From assembly GCF_050589705.1 (NCBI RefSeq), contig NZ_JBNGOT010000018.1, positions 42,280 through 106,279 on the forward strand: DNA of 64,000 bases, given 5' to 3'. The notes beneath the pieces were generated by a model. That model saw nothing but the letters and a program-made list of their open reading frames with translations, made no database searches and was not told where the DNA came from. This document shows, piece after piece, positions 59,796 to 64,000 of the stretch. Each line of letters begins with the position of its first letter. Position 1 is the stretch's first letter. Made by a program: the position numbers and the translations under genes. The DNA comes from Sunxiuqinia rutila. Its GTDB lineage: Bacteria > Bacteroidota > Bacteroidia > Bacteroidales > Prolixibacteraceae.

Positions 59796-60992
59796 ATGGG
59801 AACTAAAACCGAAAGAATCATAGGAACTCCGTTTTCTGCAACAGCAACCAAAGCCTTGATGCTTGGCTCGGGTGAATTGGGAAAAGAAGTGGTTATTGAA
59901 TTTCAGCGCTATGGCCTGGAAGTGATTGCCGTGGACAGCTACGAAAATGCGCCGGCCATGCAGGTCGCCGACCGCTCGTATGTTGCCTCCATGCTGGATG
60001 GCGAGAAGCTGGCCGAAATTATTCGCAGCGAAAAACCCAATTACATCATTCCTGAAGTGGAGGCCATTGCCACCGACACGCTGATTGAGCTGGAAAAGGA
60101 AGGGTTCAACGTCATTCCCACAGCCAATGCGACCAAGCTGACCATGAACCGCGAAGGAATCCGGACGCTGGCAGCTGAAAAACTGGGCCTTTCAACTTCG
60201 CCTTACCGTTTTGCAGGAAGCAAGGACGAGTTTGATGCGGCGGTTGAAGCCATTGGCTTTCCTTGTGTGGTAAAACCCATCATGAGCTCGTCGGGCAAAG
60301 GACAGAGCGTGGTTAAAAGTGCCGCCGACATAGATCAAGCGTGGAACTATGCGTTGGAAGGAGGCCGAGGAAAAAGCGACCGCGTGATTGTGGAAGGTTT
60401 TGTTGATTTCGATTACGAAATTACCCTGTTGACCATCAGTCATGTGGATGGCGTTTCGTTTTGCGAACCCATTGGACACCGCCAGGAAGGTGGCGACTAC
60501 CAGGAATCGTGGCAACCGCAGGTGATGACCGATAAAGCCCTGAGCGAAGCCCAACGCATTGCCAAGGCTGTTGTGGAAGCACTGGGAGGCTATGGCCTGT
60601 TTGGTGTTGAATTCTTCATTAAAAATGACCAGGTCTATTTCAGCGAGCTGTCGCCACGCCCACACGATACCGGCATGGTGACCATGATTTCGCAGGATTT
60701 AAGCGAATTTGCCCTGCACGCAAGAGCCGTGCTTGGCTTACCCATTCCAAACATTCATTTTCATGGTCCGTCAGCCAGCAGCGTCATCATGGTTAAAGGC
60801 GAGTCGACCCAAGTGGCTTTTGGCAACCTGGGCGAAGTGCTTAAAGAAACCGATACGCAGGTGCGCCTTTTCGGAAAGCCCGGAGTTCAGGGCGAGCGCC
60901 GCATGGGAGTTTGTCTGGCCCGTGCCAACTCGGTTGACGAAGCCCGCGAGAAAGCCAATCGCGCCAGCGCTTCTGTCGTTGTGAAATTGTAA
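59796..60992 (+). CDS. purT: Formate-dependent GAR transformylase PurT
   Basis: 398 aa from ATG 59796 (MGTKTERIIGTPFSATATKALMLGSGELGKEV); the frame opens at 59718. ATP-grasp enzyme that joins formate to glycinamide ribonucleotide in purine synthesis. LGSGELGKEVVIEFQRYG (N-domain), PEVEAIATDTL, SSGKGQSVV (ATP loop), GFVDFDYEITLLTI, and LSPRPHDTGMVTM (metal/substrate site) match PurT. It gives the cell a formate route independent of 10-formyl-THF. Confidence 0.97.
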   Translation: MGTKTERIIGTPFSATATKALMLGSGELGKEVVIEFQRYGLEVIAVDSYENAPAMQVADRSYVASMLDGEKLAEIIRSEKPNYIIPEVEAIATDTLIELEKEGFNVIPTANATKLTMNREGIRTLAAEKLGLSTSPYRFAGSKDEFDAAVEAIGFPCVVKPIMSSSGKGQSVVKSAADIDQAWNYALEGGRGKSDRVIVEGFVDFDYEITLLTISHVDGVSFCEPIGHRQEGGDYQESWQPQVMTDKALSEAQRIAKAVVEALGGYGLFGVEFFIKNDQVYFSELSPRPHDTGMVTMISQDLSEFALHARAVLGLPIPNIHFHGPSASSVIMVKGESTQVAFGNLGEVLKETDTQVRLFGKPGVQGERRMGVCLARANSVDEAREKANRASASVVVKL

Positions 60993-61017
60993 ATGCATTT
61001 TCAAAATACCTAAGCAA

Positions 61018-61047
61018 GCAGATCCGGTTTCGGGTCTGCTTTTTTTA
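61018..61047 (+). terminator. Intrinsic terminator of purT
   Basis: GCAGATCC (61018-61025) pairs with GGGTCTGC (61032-61039, one G-U pair), followed by a T-tract. Confidence 0.9.
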
Positions 61048-61125
61048 GCGGTCAGCTGGTTGGATCGCTTGGCAGATTCCTGTTTTAGCCCGCACTTCCT
61101 GCCATTCCTGGTGTTTGTCCGGGCA

Positions 61126-61156
61126 TTGTTTCAAGCCATGAAATCATATAACTTTG
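61126..61156 (+). promoter_or_regulatory. Promoter of the lipoprotein gene at 61167
   Basis: TTGT (61126-61129), 19 nt, then TAACTTTG (61149-61156). Initiation about 7 nt later would leave a leader of only a few nucleotides. Confidence 0.65.
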
Positions 61157-61166
61157 CGAAAAAAGT

Positions 61167-62306
61167 ATGAAGCTACTCCGTATAACTCTTTTCATAGCGA
61201 TCAGTATTCTGTTTAGCAATTGCTCGCTTTTAAAGTTTAGTATTGAAACTGACGCCGAGCCTTTAACGACCCGCCAGTTAACCACCCGTATTTTGGTCCG
61301 CAATTTTGTGGAGGAAATTGGCGACGACATTGAGAAAACAGCCGACTCCATCATTGCCGAAACGGCTCATGCACCCTTGTACCAAATCAATGCCATTCGG
61401 TGGAAAATGAATGCAGGAACAGCTTACACCAAGGCGGGCTATCAAACCATTCCGGAGAGTTCCTTAACCGATGTGTGGGTGTTGAGCCTGCAGTGGAAGC
61501 AATTGATGGACACGCAGGCCGATTCCTTGCTCGGAGACTACGGCTACCGGGCCCGTGGAACCACCCAACGGATTGCTCATAAAATGGATGAAATGGCGCG
61601 GAAAATTAACGATGGCGCCGACTACCGGAAGCTCAAAGCATTTGCGGAAAGCTACGCGATGGCTCATCCCTTGCCGGGCTTCTCTACCCAAGCCCCCAAA
61701 ACCTTGAAACCGCTGCTCGACCACTTGGAACTTCCCGATACGGCTTACACACGAACGATTGGAACCCAGGCCGAAGTTTGGGCCGATTTTGGCGATCGCC
61801 TGGTGCGCTACCAAAACCAGCTGGGCAATACCCTGGAATGGGAAAAAGACCGCATGTCGATTTGGTGGGAGCAAGGTGATCTTGACGAGAAACTGCTGGC
61901 GCGGGCCGACAGTCTGGCGCTTTTGCTCGACAACCTGGCCACCATAGCGGAAGAGTCGCCCGAGATGATGGGAATTATTGCCGTGCGGATGAGTGAGGAA
62001 TTGTCGCCCCTGGTGTTTTCCATGAACGCCACCCTGACCAATGCCCTGCAAGAGTTGGACGGACAACGCGACTCCCTGCAGATTTATTTCGATGAACAGC
62101 GGGCCATCCTGACCAAAGAGTTGGAACAAACCGGCAACAGCATGATTGAAACAGCCACCGACGGCCTGGTGAAACTAATCCGCCAGGTGATTGTGTATGT
62201 CATTTTGTTGGTGTGTGTCTTGTTTGGCGTTCCCTTTGCCCTGGGATACAGCCTGGGCCGTATGCGCCTGCGACAGAAAAAAGATAAAGAATCCGGCAGT
62301 CAATAG
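61167..62306 (+). CDS. Lipoprotein with a C-terminal transmembrane helix, unknown function
   Basis: 379 aa, family not recognised. N-terminal signal MKLLRITLFIAISILFSNC gives a possible lipid Cys19. The mature body is mostly alpha-helical and Asp/Glu/Gln-rich (LDEKLLARADSLALLLDNLATIAEESPEMM; LQELDGQRDSLQIYFDEQRAILTKELEQ is coiled-coil-like). Residues about 345-370 (QVIVYVILLVCVLFGVPFALGYSLG) are a clear transmembrane helix followed by the basic tail RMRLRQKKDKE. Lipid anchor plus transmembrane helix suggests a protein held in the inner membrane with its body in the periplasm. No partner gene is adjacent. Confidence 0.65.
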   Translation: MKLLRITLFIAISILFSNCSLLKFSIETDAEPLTTRQLTTRILVRNFVEEIGDDIEKTADSIIAETAHAPLYQINAIRWKMNAGTAYTKAGYQTIPESSLTDVWVLSLQWKQLMDTQADSLLGDYGYRARGTTQRIAHKMDEMARKINDGADYRKLKAFAESYAMAHPLPGFSTQAPKTLKPLLDHLELPDTAYTRTIGTQAEVWADFGDRLVRYQNQLGNTLEWEKDRMSIWWEQGDLDEKLLARADSLALLLDNLATIAEESPEMMGIIAVRMSEELSPLVFSMNATLTNALQELDGQRDSLQIYFDEQRAILTKELEQTGNSMIETATDGLVKLIRQVIVYVILLVCVLFGVPFALGYSLGRMRLRQKKDKESGSQ

Positions 62307-62370
62307 GCTTTGCCCTGCTGGTGTTTATAGACGTCTAGCTGAGTTTGAACAGGTAATGGCTTAATCGTTA

Positions 62371-62400
62371 TGGTACTACAACGTCGCCCCGTGTCGAGCA
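62371..62400. repeat. Degenerate spacer element E1
   Basis: TGGT, then a central GCCCCGTGTCGA, ends in GCA; partly matches E2 and E3. It lies next to a TAGACGTCTA palindrome (62328-62337). The resemblance is weaker than between E2 and E3. Confidence 0.3.
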
Positions 62401-62406
62401 AAGGCA

Positions 62407-62886
62407 TTATTCATTGATTCGGTCTAAGGCGTAATAAATCACACCGTTGCTTTCTTTTTCTGATAGAATCATTTGATTCGAAGTGATTTGTTCAATTTTC
62501 AGAGACATGGATTGAAACAGAGGACGATTCAAATCATTTTTTTCAATCAGCGCCCAGTTGCCGTTTTTCTCTACCAGTAAGGAGTCTGTTTTTAAATGAA
62601 TTTGATTGTTTTTAGGATCAAGGATCATTTCACCTTTATGCTTTCGTCCATGCTCTAACGAGTTTTTAGAAATGGTCATACAATATTGCCCGTCATTTTT
62701 AAATTGATAGCTCGTAGCAAGCGATAAGGTCTTCGCATTTGTAAGTAACTGTTCGGGTACATTTTTCATAGTGACCCTCATATCCGAAATTTTCCATTCA
62801 CCGATCATTTGATGAGAGATATCGTCAGAACAAGAGACGAATAAATAAGAAATCAGAATTAAAATCAATTTTAAGCGTGTTTTCAT
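62407..62886 (-). CDS. Small lipoprotein, possibly lipocalin-like
   Basis: 159 aa. Lipobox FVSC (Cys19) followed by SDD. The mature part starts HQMIGEWKISDMRV and has alternating beta-strands (YQFKNDGQYCMTISKN; GNWALIEKND; SLKIEQITSNQMILSEKE), as in lipocalin-like domains of Bacteroidota. Function unknown. It is more AT-rich than the core genes to the left and lies in a one-gene segment bounded by spacer elements E1 and E2. Confidence 0.65.
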   Translation of the reverse strand: MKTRLKLILILISYLFVSCSDDISHQMIGEWKISDMRVTMKNVPEQLLTNAKTLSLATSYQFKNDGQYCMTISKNSLEHGRKHKGEMILDPKNNQIHLKTDSLLVEKNGNWALIEKNDLNRPLFQSMSLKIEQITSNQMILSEKESNGVIYYALDRINE

Positions 62887-62903
62887 TTTAATTGATAATG
62901 GAT

Positions 62904-62946
62904 TGGTTTGTTGTTTACTAGTCCTGGAGCCCGCCCGTGCATACCA
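62904..62946. repeat. Spacer element E2
   Basis: 43 nt from TGGT to ACCA, with TTGTT-n3-TAG on the left and C-n-GTG-n-AT on the right. The same landmarks in the same order occur in E3, 677 nt to the right. It lies between the two AT-rich genes. Confidence 0.45.
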
Positions 62947-63004
62947 CTGTAATCGCTATAAAGTATACTAAATACTTTGAATTGTTTTTATTTTCTGAAT
63001 TGGC

Positions 63005-63562
63005 TTAGTTTTCCTCAAAGAATTCAATTACAGTAATAGGCAGTAAGTAAATCTCTGATGTTGTATGGGTTGTCATATATAGAACACTGGCATCTCTTAT
63101 GTTTGTTGAAATCTTGCACGGATTTCTCAATCCGTCTTTTGCACATAGTTGTGGCGAGTTTTGGACAAAATGAGTTCTACAGGTCATTGGTCGAACAGGA
63201 TAGATTGAACAAAGGTTGTCAACTAAAAAAGGACATGGTATCTTATCCTTTACAATTTGTTCTCGAAATGCAGGATAATCGTTGTTCATTGCCAACTCAG
63301 TTTTATTTTGTGTTTGTTTATCAAAGTAATCTAACCAATTATTTAGGTTACTTTTTATTTTAGAGAATAGTGCTCTTGAAATACTGTCTTTTATATATTT
63401 ACCAATCAATACTCTTTCCATTGAAAATACTTCTATTGATTGATGGCAACAATATGAACATCCCTTTTGGCAACAATTTTCAAAATAATTTACTTTTTCA
63501 TCGATCTGCGAATAGAAAGAAGAAATGAAACTTATTTTTCGCTGATCATCGTTTGTTGTCAT
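63005..63562 (-). CDS. YkgJ-family cysteine-cluster protein
   Basis: 185 aa. The N-terminal CCQKGCSYCC cluster (Cys30, 31, 35, 38, 39) and the C-terminal CPFLVDNLCSIYPVRPMTCRTHF are the signatures of the YkgJ/zinc- or iron-chelating family; some relatives bind a metal ion or Fe-S cluster. No signal peptide. Function not established. AT-rich with scattered rare-looking codons, so possibly acquired (inference). Confidence 0.8.
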   Translation of the reverse strand: MTTNDDQRKISFISSFYSQIDEKVNYFENCCQKGCSYCCHQSIEVFSMERVLIGKYIKDSISRALFSKIKSNLNNWLDYFDKQTQNKTELAMNNDYPAFREQIVKDKIPCPFLVDNLCSIYPVRPMTCRTHFVQNSPQLCAKDGLRNPCKISTNIRDASVLYMTTHTTSEIYLLPITVIEFFEEN

Positions 63563-63732
63563 AGGTGTATTTGTCGTTGCTGGTTGTTAAGTAGGCTATA
63601 ACGTCTGTGTATATTTACCAGGTACATATATCCCGCTATTATTCGGATTGCTTTTTTTGTTTTGTCGAAAAACTTTTTAGGGCTGGCTCACAAATTAGAG
63701 GGGAGCGCTTATTCGTGTTCATATTCTTTCGT
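63563..63732. other. AT-rich intergenic region with spacer element E3
   Basis: E3 (63581-63620) runs from TGGT to ACCA. The outer arms CTGGT (63580-63584) and ACCAG (63617-63621) are complementary. No coding sequence is seen. Confidence 0.45.
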
Positions 63733-64000
63733 TTAGGTCATTTTAGGTTCGCTGATCAAGTTACAAAACTTTACTAAATGTATGTGTCGGTAAGCGTACT
63801 TTGTTTTCGTTCTAAATAGTTGACAATCTTTTGTGAATACGGCCTTCCCGCCAATTGAACCCAAGGAATGAGCAAGTGGCGGGTTGAGTTTGCCAGCCGG
63901 GTTTGAGAAATTGCCAATGGGGCCCTTATTCCGGCCAATTAAATCAAAATAATAGCCAGTTGGAGTGGTAATTTCCCCGATTAAATTTGAAAAAATGCCA
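63733..64000 (-). CDS. Possible C-terminal end of a heptapeptide-repeat protein (uncertain)
   Basis: This minus-strand frame is open from the right window edge to a TAA at 63733-63735 (89 codons). The first 56 codons read as eight heptads beginning with Gly (seven of eight; one Ala): GIFSNLI, GEITTPT, GYYFDLI, GRNKGPI, GNFSNPA, GKLNPPL, AHSLGSI, GGKAVFT. The remaining 33 codons do not look like a folded domain. The start is outside the window. It may be a real repeat-protein tail or a non-coding 21-bp array that happens to stay open. Confidence 0.3.
   Translation of the reverse strand, partial: GIFSNLIGEITTPTGYYFDLIGRNKGPIGNFSNPAGKLNPPLAHSLGSIGGKAVFTKDCQLFRTKTKYAYRHIHLVKFCNLISEPKMT
63833..64000. 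repeat. 21-bp-period degenerate tandem array at the window edge
   Basis: Eight adjacent 21-nt units (starts 63833, 63854, 63875, 63896, 63917, 63938, 63959, 63980). Six of eight end in GCCA on the plus strand; the others end GAGCA and CCCCG. The first halves are variable. The array probably continues beyond position 64000. Confidence 0.75.

Noticed and set aside
63563..63732. True integron attC site
   Set aside because: The spacing and outer arms are suggestive, but the canonical RYYYAAC/GTTRRRY pair is not properly placed, and no integrase gene is in the window.
1..64000. CRISPR arrays, insertion sequences, prophage genes, rRNA, tmRNA
   Set aside because: I looked for repeat-spacer patterns, transposase motifs, phage structural genes and rRNA signatures and saw none. 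The two tandem arrays have no unique spacers.

Overview
The window looks like a chromosomal segment of a Bacteroidota bacterium, probably an environmental member of the Bacteroidales/Marinilabiliales side (inference). The evidence is SusC/SusD pairs with FecR-type anti-sigma factors, Bacteroidota-type promoters (TTTG about 19 nt before TAnnTTTG), lipoproteins with acidic residues after the lipid cysteine, HU-HIG-type DNA-binding and DUF6132 proteins, and few Shine-Dalgarno sequences. I see no insertion sequence, prophage, CRISPR array or rRNA.

Layout. 0-6.1 kb: end of an adenine/adenosine deaminase gene, then a sugar-catabolic cassette (PHP-like protein, aldolase/short-chain dehydrogenase fusion, SorE-like zinc dehydrogenase, fructose-6-phosphate-aldolase-type transaldolase). 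6.3-17.7 kb: a nutrient-uptake locus with one ECF sigma factor, two FecR anti-sigma factors, two paralogous SusC receptors and one SusD, without any degradative enzyme. 17.9-25.1 kb: FadL-like porin, C1 aminopeptidase, a serpin with a small lipoprotein, and a second sigma factor with a membrane-anchored beta-barrel partner. 25.4-36.2 kb: housekeeping genes valS, recQ, tatC, lptB, tRNA-Leu, tig, clpP, clpX. 36.3-45.7 kb: fetAB, an exported hydrolase, an HU-like protein, a four-domain fasciclin lipoprotein, a GNAT-nitrilase fusion, and an OMP/LVIVD-lipoprotein pair. 45.8-56.7 kb: thiL and an iron-sulfur/redox neighbourhood (sufBCD, sufS, thioredoxin, DUF6132, a Crp/Fnr regulator, rubrerythrin, sufE, a SufT-like gene, queG, tRNA-Gly). 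56.7-62.3 kb: an HxlR regulator, DsbA-like protein, quinone-reductase-like flavoprotein, second Crp/Fnr protein, purT and an odd lipoprotein. 62.3-64 kb: AT-rich accessory material.

The least explained structures are two short-period tandem arrays. One is an exact 22-bp-period array at 58125-58283 that ends in a perfect 13-bp hairpin. The other is a degenerate 21-bp-period array at 63833-64000 whose minus strand stays open and reads as Gly-headed heptapeptides. Also notable are related imperfect-palindromic spacers around the one-gene units at 62.4-63.6 kb, a predicted clpP promoter lying inside the stem of the tig terminator, and candidate Crp/Fnr operators in the iron-sulfur/redox cluster. 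Functions are read from sequence motifs only; no database search was possible.
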